Positions 34,671 through 42,506 of a stretch of DNA of 64,000 nucleotides are shown here, piece after piece. Source of the stretch: Dermabacter sp. p3-SID358 (GTDB lineage: Bacteria > Actinomycetota > Actinomycetes > Actinomycetales > Dermabacteraceae); assembly GCF_025147465.1 (NCBI RefSeq), contig NZ_JALXOZ010000002.1, forward strand, positions 1-64,000. Direction: 5' to 3'. A program made the position numbers and the translations under genes. Under the pieces are notes generated by a model. That model was not told where the DNA came from. It saw only the letters and a program-made list of their open reading frames with translations, and searched no databases. The first letter of the stretch is position 1, and each line of letters starts with the position of its first letter.

Positions 34671-36263
34671 CTACTTTCCGAGCATTTTGCGAAGTTCGGG
34701 CGGGAGCTGGTTCATGTCGAGGTTCGACAGGTCGGGGCTAGCGTCGGCCCCCTGTCCTGCGCCGCCAAAGGTACCACCGCCACCGAACGCTGCGCCCTTC
34801 TTCTGCGCCTGCTGCTCGGCCCACGCCTTCTCTTCCGCTGCGCGCTTCGCGGGGTTGCCCGAACGGGACTTCTTCTTATTCTTCTTCGGAGACTGCATGC
34901 GGCCGCGGGATTTCTTTCCGAAGCCCATGCCCGGCGCACCCATCGCGCCGCCGCCAGCCATGCCGCGACCTACCGAGCCCATCATCTTCTGCATCTGCTT
35001 GAACTGATCGAGAAGGCGATTCACTTCGGTCACGCTCGTGCCCGAGCCCTTGGCGATGCGTGCGCGCCGCGAGCCGTTGATCTCTTTCGGGTTCGCACGC
35101 TCGTACGGAGTCATCGACTGCACCATCGCCTCGATGCGCGTGATCATGGAATCGTCAAACTGATCGATCGCCTGCTTGTACTGGCGCATGTTCGGCATCA
35201 TGCCGAGCATCTTCTTCATCGAGCCCATCGACTTAATCTGCTGGAGCATCGACATGAAGTCGTTGAGGTTGAAGTCCTCGCCTTGAGCGAGCTTCGAGGC
35301 AACCTTTTCGGCCTCTTCGCGGTCCATGCGCTTTTCGGCCTGCTCGATGAGGGTAAGCACGTCACCCATGTCGAGGATGCGGTTCGCCATGCGGTCGGGG
35401 TGGAAGCGCTCAAAATCGCCGAGCGCCTCACCCGTCGAGGCAAAGAGGATCGGGCGATCGGTAATACCCGTGACCGAAAGTGCCGCGCCGCCGCGCGCAT
35501 CACCATCGAGTTTCGAGAGCACGACGCCCGTGAATCCCACGCCATCGCGGAACGCTTCGGCAACGCGCGCGGCATCCTGACCGATCATCGCGTCGACGAC
35601 GAAGAGGGTGTTGTGAGGCTCCACGGCGTCGCGGATGTCGCGCGCCTGTTGCATCATTTCCTCGTCAACGCCGAGACGGCCCGCGGTATCGACAATCACG
35701 ACGTCGTATTGTTCGCGCGCAGCGGTCGCGACACCGTCGAGTGCAACGACGACCGGATCGCCAACACCGTTGCCGGGCTCGGGAGCGAAGACCTTGACGC
35801 CCGCGCGTTCACCGACGATCTGGAGCTGATTGACGGCGTTCGGGCGCTGGAGATCCGAGGCAACGAGAAGCGGCGTGTGCCCCTCTTCCTTGAGGTGCCT
35901 CGCGAGCTTGCCTGCAAGGGTGGTTTTACCGGCACCCTGGAGGCCCGCAAGCATGATCACTGTCGGCGGATTCTTCGCGAACTGAAGCTGGCCGGTCGCT
36001 CCGCCGAGGACCTCGACGAGCTCAGCGTGGACGATCTTGACGACCTGCTGCGCTGGGTTCAGAGCCTTCGAGACTTCAGCACCGAGGGCTCGCTCGCGCA
36101 CGCGCGAAGCAAATTGCCGAACGACGGGGACCGCGACGTCCGCATCGAGCAGTGTGCGGCGGATCTCGCGCACGGTCTTGTCAATATCAGCCTCGGTGAG
36201 GCGGCCCTGGCCACGCAGGCCTTTGAGGGTCTTGCTGATGCGGTCGGAAAGATTGTCAAACAC
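34671..36263 (-). CDS. ffh: Signal recognition particle protein Ffh
   Basis: Ffh binds signal sequences and the SRP RNA and delivers ribosomes to FtsY at the membrane. The 530 residues comprise the N domain and the G domain, with G1 GLQGAGKTT near residue 108 and DTAGR, TKLDGDARGG-like SKLDGDARGG motifs. The methionine-rich M domain follows (FNLNDFMSMLQQIKSMGSMKKML, shortened here to key positions). A Gly/Met- and Lys/Arg-rich tail ends in ELRKMLGK. The start is GTG with CGAGG ten bases upstream. It is followed at once by the DivIVA-repeat gene. Confidence 0.97.
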   Translation of the reverse strand: MFDNLSDRISKTLKGLRGQGRLTEADIDKTVREIRRTLLDADVAVPVVRQFASRVRERALGAEVSKALNPAQQVVKIVHAELVEVLGGATGQLQFAKNPPTVIMLAGLQGAGKTTLAGKLARHLKEEGHTPLLVASDLQRPNAVNQLQIVGERAGVKVFAPEPGNGVGDPVVVALDGVATAAREQYDVVIVDTAGRLGVDEEMMQQARDIRDAVEPHNTLFVVDAMIGQDAARVAEAFRDGVGFTGVVLSKLDGDARGGAALSVTGITDRPILFASTGEALGDFERFHPDRMANRILDMGDVLTLIEQAEKRMDREEAEKVASKLAQGEDFNLNDFMSMLQQIKSMGSMKKMLGMMPNMRQYKQAIDQFDDSMITRIEAMVQSMTPYERANPKEINGSRRARIAKGSGTSVTEVNRLLDQFKQMQKMMGSVGRGMAGGGAMGAPGMGFGKKSRGRMQSPKKNKKKSRSGNPAKRAAEEKAWAEQQAQKKGAAFGGGGTFGGAGQGADASPDLSNLDMNQLPPELRKMLGK

Positions 36264-36331
36264 GAAAAATTAGCCTCGGGAAAATTGGGGCGGCGAGCGA
36301 GGTGACGGCGCGCACCCGTGGGGGCGCACCT

Positions 36332-36382
36332 CGCGAGCCGGAGCGCACCCATTGTAACGGGGCGGGCGCCCTCCGGCTCGCG
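36332..36382. repeat. 12-bp inverted repeat between ftsY and ffh
   Basis: CGCGAGCCGGAG (36332-36343) and CTCCGGCTCGCG (36371-36382) are perfect complements with a 27-base loop. The loop contains, on the minus strand, TACAAT, a good -10 box for ffh. There is no T-run after the stem, so simple termination of ftsY is unlikely; a regulated promoter or a weak terminator are both possible. Confidence 0.7.
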
Positions 36383-36400
36383 TAAAAGAGGTGAGTGTAA

Positions 36401-37930
36401 CTACTCGAGAAGGGCGTCCACGAACCCGTAGGGATCGAATGGCGTGAGGTCATCCATGCCTTCACCTAGCCCTACGAGTTTCACGGGAACGCCGAGCTCC
36501 CGCTGAACGTTGACGACGATGCCGCCCTTCGCGGTGCCGTCCAGCTTCGTAAGCGCAATACCCGTCACGTTCACGGCCTCAGCAAATACCCGGGCTTGCT
36601 GCATGCCGTTTTGGCCGGTCGTTGCGTCGAGAACGAGGATGACCTCTTGGATTTCGGCGCCCTTGAGGGCCTTCGAGGCGACTCGGCGGATTTTGCCGAG
36701 CTCGTCCATGAGACCCTTCTTGTTTTGGAGGCGGCCTGCGGTGTCGATGACCACAACATCGACGCCTTGCTCGATTCCCGCCTGGACGGCATCGAAGGCA
36801 ACCGAAGCGGGATCAGCGTTTTCACGCTCGCTGCGCACAGTCGTCACGCCCACGCGCTCGCCCCATGTTTGGAGCTGTTCGGCTGCCGCGGCGCGGAAGG
36901 TATCGGCGGCACCGAACAGCACCGTGCGCCCCTCGGCGATAAGCACGCGACCGAACTTCCCGGTCGTCGTGGTCTTACCGGTGCCGTTGACGCCGACCAT
37001 CATGACGACGCTCGGCACTATCGATCCGTCAGGCGCCTCGATCGCGCTCGCCGCGAGGCGGCGGTCGAGATCGGGGTTGACGAGCTTCACGAGTTCTTCG
37101 CGCAGAATCTCGCGGATCGCGTCAGAGTCGTTCGTGTTGAGAACCTGCACCCGCTCGCGAAGCGCGTCCAAGAGTTCATCGGTCGCATCCGGGCCGAGAT
37201 CGGCCATGAGGAGCGTTTCCTCGATCTCGTCCCACGTGTCCATGTCGATCTTGCCGCTCGTCAAAAGCGCGAGGATTCCCCGCCCAATCGATCCGGAGCG
37301 CTGAAGGCGCTCGCGAAGGCGCACCATGCGGTCGGCGGTCGGCTCAGGGGTCTCGACGGCGGTTTGAGGCTCGGCCTCGGGCTCGGGGACCTCGACCGAT
37401 TCGACTTGCTCGGCGGGAGCTTCGGGCTCGATGCCGGCCGGCTCGGCCGGCTCAGCGGGTGCGGCAGTCTCGGCAGCTTCACCAGGCTCGACATGGCCCG
37501 CGGCCTCTGCTGGCTCAGCGGGAGCGGCCGGAACACCAGATTCGGAAGATTCACCGGGCGCAGCAGGCTCGGCAGTGGCGACATCAGCCGCTTCACCCGT
37601 GTCCGACGCTTGCGAGCCCGCCTCGCGTGCGCCTTCTTCCACGACGCGCGCGTGGGAGCCGTCGGAAGCTTCCCCTTCTTCGCCCTCCTTCTCGCGTGAA
37701 GGTTTCTTGGCGGGGGCCGAAAGAGTGTCGCTCCACGTGGGGGCGGCCGGGCGTTCCGGCTTCGACGGCTTCTTTTCGTCGCCTTTGGCGCCCTTGTCGG
37801 GTGTGTCCTTCGGGGCGTCCTTATCGGCATCGCTGCCCGACGGCCGCGTGAGCGCCCACAGCCCCGCCGCGATGACAGCGACACCGCCACCGCTCGCGAC
37901 GAGGGTCAAAATTAGTTCGTTTAAGTCCAC
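36401..37930 (-). CDS. ftsY: Signal recognition particle receptor FtsY
   Basis: FtsY is the membrane receptor that docks SRP-ribosome complexes. The 509-residue protein has an N-terminal membrane segment (LILTLVASGGGVAVIAAGLW). A long Ala/Glu/Pro-rich acidic A domain follows (to about residue 195), then the N and G domains with GVNGTGKTTTTGK, DTAGRLQNKKGLMDEL and TKLDGTAKGG. The start is GTG 37928-37930 with GGAGG four bases upstream. The acidic linker carries copy 3 of the dispersed 12-mer. It is transcribed towards ffh. Confidence 0.97.
   Translation of the reverse strand: MDLNELILTLVASGGGVAVIAAGLWALTRPSGSDADKDAPKDTPDKGAKGDEKKPSKPERPAAPTWSDTLSAPAKKPSREKEGEEGEASDGSHARVVEEGAREAGSQASDTGEAADVATAEPAAPGESSESGVPAAPAEPAEAAGHVEPGEAAETAAPAEPAEPAGIEPEAPAEQVESVEVPEPEAEPQTAVETPEPTADRMVRLRERLQRSGSIGRGILALLTSGKIDMDTWDEIEETLLMADLGPDATDELLDALRERVQVLNTNDSDAIREILREELVKLVNPDLDRRLAASAIEAPDGSIVPSVVMMVGVNGTGKTTTTGKFGRVLIAEGRTVLFGAADTFRAAAAEQLQTWGERVGVTTVRSERENADPASVAFDAVQAGIEQGVDVVVIDTAGRLQNKKGLMDELGKIRRVASKALKGAEIQEVILVLDATTGQNGMQQARVFAEAVNVTGIALTKLDGTAKGGIVVNVQRELGVPVKLVGLGEGMDDLTPFDPYGFVDALLE
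37602..37613 (+). repeat. Copy 3 of the 12-mer TCCGACGCTTGC
   Basis: This is an exact copy in the disordered acidic linker of ftsY, encoding Q-A-S-D on the minus strand. Confidence 0.85.
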
Positions 37931-38051
37931 TGGCCCTCCCTTAAACACTTGCGCGCGAGAAAGCGCGCAGAAAAGACTTCCTCGTTATTGTATGAAAACG
38001 GCCCGCGCGGGCGCGGGCACGGAAAAGATGTGTGGGTTTGGCTCGAGCGCT

Positions 38052-38336
38052 TCAGGATGCGAGGCGAAGCGGTTCTCGATCGCCCTCACCGTCACGCGAG
38101 CTTTCGCGGCTCGTGTGCGGCTCGGGGGCGGTGCGGCCTGCGCTCTCGCCAAGAGGCCAGGCCTGCACGGGGACGCTCGCGCGCATCGACGCCGAGGGGG
38201 TGCGGCTCACGGCCTTCGAGGAACCCTTGGTGCGTACGGGCGCATCGCTCGACTTCTTCTGCGCCATCACGACGACGGCAATGAGGCCCGAGGCCAGGGC
38301 GACGGCCACGAGCATGAAGAGAATGACAGGTTCCAT
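38052..38336 (-). CDS. Small single-helix membrane protein
   Basis: This 94-residue protein consists of one N-terminal membrane helix (EPVILFMLVAVALASGLIAV) and a basic, Ser/Pro-rich cytoplasmic tail. I recognise no family. An ATG (38334-38336) and a TTG two codons upstream (38340-38342) are both possible; the TTG has better spacing (7 bases) from a GAGG. It lies between ndk and ftsY with gaps of more than 100 bases on each side, so it may be a separate transcript. Confidence 0.6.
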   Translation of the reverse strand: MEPVILFMLVAVALASGLIAVVVMAQKKSSDAPVRTKGSSKAVSRTPSASMRASVPVQAWPLGESAGRTAPEPHTSRESSRDGEGDREPLRLAS

Positions 38337-38456
38337 ACCCAATATTTTGCCTCATCTTTACTTACAAGATCGCCAATTCTGCCCGCGAGTCCCAAAAAGG
38401 CGTGTGTTTTTCGCTATAGCGACACCCGAGCGAAAGGCTCGAGTGCGACGCGCGAT

Positions 38457-38885
38457 TCACACCGCGAGCTCAGGGAACCAAATCTCGATCTCACGCGCGG
38501 CTGATTCGGGAGAATCGGAACCGTGGATAAGGTTCTCGATCACGGGCTTATCCCACGCGCGACCGAAGTCGCCGCGAATTGTGCCGGGCGCTGCCTCGGT
38601 TGGCTTCGTGGCGCCCATGAGGGTGCGCATCCCCGCGATGCACTCGTCTCCCGCAACGACAATCGCGACGAGCGGCCCCGAGCTCATAAATTCGAGCATG
38701 GGCGGGAAAAACGGCTTGCCTTCGTGCTCCGCATAGTGGGCCGTGAGCTCATCGTGGCTCGCGTTGCGCTGATCAAGCGCGAGGATGTCATAACCCTTTT
38801 GCTCGATACGGCGGATGATCTCGCCACGTAGCTGGCGCTTCACGGCATCGGGCTTGAGAAGAATGAGAGTGCGTTCTTGTGTCAT
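38457..38885 (-). CDS. ndk: Nucleoside diphosphate kinase
   Basis: Ndk equilibrates nucleoside triphosphate pools by a phosphohistidine mechanism. The 142-residue protein has TLILLKPDAVKRQLRGEIIR, then GTIRGDFGRAWDKPVIENLIHGSDS with the catalytic histidine in NLIHGSDS (shown by family alignment). The ATG at 38883-38885 follows GGTGAGG. It lies downstream of the DUF4233 gene and folC, the usual actinobacterial order folC-DUF4233-ndk. Confidence 0.97.
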   Translation of the reverse strand: MTQERTLILLKPDAVKRQLRGEIIRRIEQKGYDILALDQRNASHDELTAHYAEHEGKPFFPPMLEFMSSGPLVAIVVAGDECIAGMRTLMGATKPTEAAPGTIRGDFGRAWDKPVIENLIHGSDSPESAAREIEIWFPELAV

Positions 38886-38895
38886 GCACCTCACC

Positions 38896-39303
38896 CTAGC
38901 GTGCGGAGGCGTCGTCTCCCAGAACTCGGCGATCGATCGCGTCCTTCTCGCGATCGAGCTGGCGGCCCTTAACCACGCCTAGCCAGTACAGCACCGCGAA
39001 GAATGCCCCCACAACGTACATGACTGGAACGAAGAGACCGAACAGCACTAGCGGTACTTGAAGCGCGAGACCGAACCAATACGGCCATGCCTTGCCCTTC
39101 GAGAGGAGGCGCACCGCGAGGATAAAGACGACGAGAAGAGCGAGGGAGAGGATCCAGCTCGCGAGGCGTGTCTCAGGCGCGAGTCCATGGGCGACGAGAC
39201 CGCCGAACAGCGCAACGAAAGCTTCACAGCCGAGGGTTGTCGCGCACAGCATTCGTTGCGCGCCAGATTTGCGAGTCGAGGGGGTGATGTCCACGGCTTT
39301 CAC
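38896..39303 (-). CDS. DUF4233 membrane protein
   Basis: This 135-residue protein has four predicted membrane helices: LCATTLGCEAFVALFGGLVA, WILSLALLVVFILAVRLL, WFGLALQVPLVLFGLFVPVM and YVVGAFFAVLYWLGVVKG. The family is restricted to actinobacteria and is nearly always placed after folC. Its function is unknown. It overlaps folC by 4 bases (ATGA), so translation is likely coupled. Confidence 0.9.
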   Translation of the reverse strand: MKAVDITPSTRKSGAQRMLCATTLGCEAFVALFGGLVAHGLAPETRLASWILSLALLVVFILAVRLLSKGKAWPYWFGLALQVPLVLFGLFVPVMYVVGAFFAVLYWLGVVKGRQLDREKDAIDRRVLGDDASAR

Positions 39304-40667
39304 TCCCCTGCCCGGCCCAGAAGCTGGCGCACTTCAGCCGCGAGCGTGATCGAGCCGGTCGCCACGACACCCGAGAAGTCATCCCCGCCCTGCTCGGCGG
39401 CATCCACCGCGGCCTGGATCGCATCTGGCAAGCTCGCGCATTCGATCACGCGGTCCTCGTCTCCGAAAATGTCGCGGGCTTCCATCGCGAGAAGATCCGT
39501 GGGGATTGCGCGCGGCGAGATGCTCTCGGTAATCACGACGATGTCGAAAAGAGGCTCGAGGATCGCGAGAATCTCGCTCGCGTCTTTCTCCTTGAGGATC
39601 CCTACGATGCCAACCGTGCGTGTGAAGCGGAAGCTTTCGCGCACGGTCTCGACGAGAACCTCGGCACCCGCGGGGTTGTGAGCGGCGTCGACGAGAATCG
39701 TGGGGGCCTGACGCACGACCTCGGCGCGGCCGGGGGATGTCACGCGCTCGAGACCCGCGCGCACAAGCTCGCCATCGAGCGGAGAATCACCGCCCGTGAG
39801 AATTGCCTCCGCCGCGGCGATAGCGAGGAGCGCATTGTGCGCCTGGTGCGCACCGAGCAACGGAACGAAGATTTCCTCGTAGCGCGCGGCGATCGACTGC
39901 ACGGCGATCATTTGCCCGCCAACAGCGGGCACGCGATCGAGTACGCCGATCTGCTCGCCCTCAATCGCGGCGGTCACGCCGAGTTCGGCGCATCGGTTCT
40001 TGAGCTCGTCGAGTGCACCGGGAAACTGCTGCGCCGCGATGACGGCGAGTGCCCCCTCCTTGAGAATCCCGGCCTTCTCCCCAGCGATCTCTTCAATCGT
40101 GTCGCCGAGGTAGTCCTGGTGGTCGAATGCGATGGGGGTGATGACGGTGACGTCCGGTTCGATGACGTTGGTGGCGTCCCACCTGCCGCCAAGGCCAACT
40201 TCGACGATGGCGACGTCGACCGGGGCGCTCGCGAAGGCCTGGAACTGCATTGCCGTGAGGTACTCGAACATGCTGATCCGCACGCCCGTCTGTGCGAACT
40301 CGCGATCGACGGCCTCGGCGAACGGAAGCACATCCTCGTAGGCCTGCACGAACGCTTCCTCACTGATCGGTGCGCCATCGAGCGCGATCCGTTCGGTTGG
40401 GCTGTGCATGTGCGGGCTCGTGAGGCGACCCGTGCGTAGGCCAGCCTCGATCAGCAGTGCTTCGGCGATACGCGCCGTGGAGGTCTTGCCGTTCGTGCCC
40501 GCAATGTGGAGGGTTCGATAGGCGCGTTCTGGGTGTCCCATGAGGTCGAGGAGGCGCATCATGCGCGTGAGGCTCGGTTCGATCTCGTTTTCGGGCGCGC
40601 GCGATTGCAGTTCCGCCCACGACTTCGTGAATGCCTCACTGTGCTCGATGCCGCTCGGCCGTGCCAT
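39300..40667 (-). CDS. folC: Folylpolyglutamate/dihydrofolate synthase
   Basis: FolC adds glutamate to dihydropteroate and to reduced folates. The 455-residue ligase has the Mur-ligase-type P-loop TLHIAGTNGKTSTARIAEAL, then LTSPHMHSPTERIALDG, EVGLGGRWDATNVIEPDVTV (key residues EVGLGGR-DATN) and a C-terminal domain with VDAAHNPAGAEVL. The ATG at 40665-40667 is preceded by GAGG with a six-base gap. It starts the folC-DUF4233-ndk unit. In many relatives valS lies directly upstream; here valS is about 12 kb away. Confidence 0.96.
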   Translation of the reverse strand: MARPSGIEHSEAFTKSWAELQSRAPENEIEPSLTRMMRLLDLMGHPERAYRTLHIAGTNGKTSTARIAEALLIEAGLRTGRLTSPHMHSPTERIALDGAPISEEAFVQAYEDVLPFAEAVDREFAQTGVRISMFEYLTAMQFQAFASAPVDVAIVEVGLGGRWDATNVIEPDVTVITPIAFDHQDYLGDTIEEIAGEKAGILKEGALAVIAAQQFPGALDELKNRCAELGVTAAIEGEQIGVLDRVPAVGGQMIAVQSIAARYEEIFVPLLGAHQAHNALLAIAAAEAILTGGDSPLDGELVRAGLERVTSPGRAEVVRQAPTILVDAAHNPAGAEVLVETVRESFRFTRTVGIVGILKEKDASEILAILEPLFDIVVITESISPRAIPTDLLAMEARDIFGDEDRVIECASLPDAIQAAVDAAEQGGDDFSGVVATGSITLAAEVRQLLGRAGE

Positions 40668-40819
40668 GTGCCGCCTCACTTCTCCCTTTGCGCCGGTGGT
40701 TCGTGGCCTTCAGTGTAGTGGGCCTGCCTTCCACGCGAGCGTGTGATGCATGTGGAGGGCCCGGCTCGTGCTCCACACCTCATGCCGATCCCCGGGTCGG
40801 GTTTTCGGGGGCTTCGCTT

Positions 40820-40831
40820 TCCGACGCTTGT
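40820..40831 (+). repeat. Near-match (11 of 12) to the dispersed 12-mer
   Basis: TCCGACGCTTGT lies in the gap between the divergent folC and WXG100-hydrolase genes, about 70 bases before the latter's start. Confidence 0.55.
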
Positions 40832-40901
40832 TTACGCTCGGGTGAAAAGACACAGCGGCACCCGTTGCCGCTCTGCAGGGGAATGCATTAAGGGGTACGG
40901 C

Positions 40902-42506
40902 GTGGGCGATTTTTGGGGGATGGACACCGAGCAGGCACGCGGTGCCGCCCGCACACTGGATGAACTTGCGGGGCGCCTGAATACCGAAACGACGCTCGTG
41001 CTAGAGGAGACACGCGCGGTCGCGTGGGAAGGTGCCGATGCGCAAGAGTTTCGCGCACACGTCACGAGTATTCTCTCGCCCCAAGTTCACTCTGCACTCG
41101 TGCATCTCTATGGACTCGCCCACGCACTCGAGAAAAACGCACTCGAGCAGGATGCTGCTTCGCACTCGGGCGGAATCTTCGGCACCGGTGGCGGTGGGAT
41201 CTCCGCGTTTTCTCTCCCAAACTCTCGCTCGATTGAGGCGCTCGGTTCCATCGCTCTTACCGGCTACGCTGCCCTCACGCACGACCTTCTCGGTCTCGGG
41301 CCGCGTCTCGTGCGAGGAGTTGGCGCCGCGAATGCGCACACGTTCAACCACGACGTTGGCAATGCCGCTGACGAGGCGATGGGTTTCTTGACCAACGTCG
41401 GCAAGGGATTGTTTCTCGATCCTCGCTTCGCGGTGACCCCCACGACGCAGCCGAGCACGATCGTAGGGATCACCTCTTACCGGGATTCGCATCCGCCGCA
41501 GGAACTCTCGGACCTCCTCGCTTTCACCGAAGAGGCTCGCCACGCCTTCGGTGGGGGTGAGGACCGCGAAAACTACCGCGTACAGCACTTTCGCACCGCC
41601 GCGGGCGAGGACACCTATGCCCTGTACATGCCTCCCACCCAGATCGAGATGACAAAGGAAAAAGCATGGAACGGAACGTCGGGGAACTCGCGCGACTGGG
41701 CCTCCAACGTGGGGATCATGACGGGCATGGAAGTGACGACCATGAAGAACGCGCGCGCCGCGCTCGAAGCGGCGAACGTTCCGAAGGGCGCAAACGTCAT
41801 GCTCATCGGCCACTCGCAGGGAGGCCTCGCGGCGGCCTCGCTCGCTTCGAGGCACGATTTCAACGGCAAAGACGGCTACAACGTCACAAATGTCATCACT
41901 TACGGCTCCCCCGTCGATGCGTTTACACCCGCGCATTCCAACACCAAGGTTGTCGCCATCGGGCACAAACAGGGCCTTCGCCCCTACGCGGAAACCGTCC
42001 TCGGCGGGCCCTCGCGCGCAGGTGTTTCCTTCACGGTCGACCCCGTTCCCCTGTTAGACCTCAACGGTCTTGACGCCCCTCATTCACCGCAGGTCACCAA
42101 TATTGACCTCGCCCCCGCGAATGACCACAACGCGGGTTTCAACACGGGAATCTCCTTCTTCCAACCGGGGCAGGCACCAGTCGACCTGAAGTTCAACGGC
42201 TACGATCTCGCAGCCGCTCATGACTCGATGAGGCGACTCCCGGACGGCTCAATCGACCCGCACTATGGCTACTACCCCACACTTCTCACTCAGCAGGGGA
42301 TCAATCCTGAGCTTCTTGCGGCAAAAGGCGACATCGACGGCCTCTACATGGGCGAGGGACTCACGCTTGTGGAAGATACGAACGTGCAGTTCGAGCGCAC
42401 GCCCGAGACATCGGATGCCCTCGCTGAATCAACGAGCGCAAACACAGGCGGGTACCCCGAGGATTCGAAGTACCCGCCGCCGTGGAAATGGGAGGACTAC
42501 CGCTAA
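40902..42506 (+). CDS. WXG100-like domain fused to an alpha/beta hydrolase
   Basis: The first 90 residues form a helical hairpin beginning MDTEQARGAARTLDELAG. A WxG turn (W42-E-G in AVAWEGADAQEF) and a second helix follow, the layout of WXG100/Esx proteins exported by type VII secretion. A Gly-rich linker follows, then an alpha/beta hydrolase of lipase type with nucleophile Ser305 in MLIGHSQGGLAAASL; Asp in VDPVPLLDL and His in DLAAAHDSM are candidates for the triad. There is no Sec signal. The product is 534 residues; the GTG start has AAGGGG six bases upstream, and the open frame further upstream lacks similarity. Its stop overlaps the ileS stop. No type VII genes or immunity gene are in the window. 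Confidence 0.82.
   Translation: MGDFWGMDTEQARGAARTLDELAGRLNTETTLVLEETRAVAWEGADAQEFRAHVTSILSPQVHSALVHLYGLAHALEKNALEQDAASHSGGIFGTGGGGISAFSLPNSRSIEALGSIALTGYAALTHDLLGLGPRLVRGVGAANAHTFNHDVGNAADEAMGFLTNVGKGLFLDPRFAVTPTTQPSTIVGITSYRDSHPPQELSDLLAFTEEARHAFGGGEDRENYRVQHFRTAAGEDTYALYMPPTQIEMTKEKAWNGTSGNSRDWASNVGIMTGMEVTTMKNARAALEAANVPKGANVMLIGHSQGGLAAASLASRHDFNGKDGYNVTNVITYGSPVDAFTPAHSNTKVVAIGHKQGLRPYAETVLGGPSRAGVSFTVDPVPLLDLNGLDAPHSPQVTNIDLAPANDHNAGFNTGISFFQPGQAPVDLKFNGYDLAAAHDSMRRLPDGSIDPHYGYYPTLLTQQGINPELLAAKGDIDGLYMGEGLTLVEDTNVQFERTPETSDALAESTSANTGGYPEDSKYPPPWKWEDYR

Noticed and set aside
40743..40901. A longer N-terminus for the WXG100-hydrolase starting at 40743
   Set aside because: The extra 53 residues are Arg/Pro-rich without similarity, and the GTG at 40902 has a well-placed AAGGGG.
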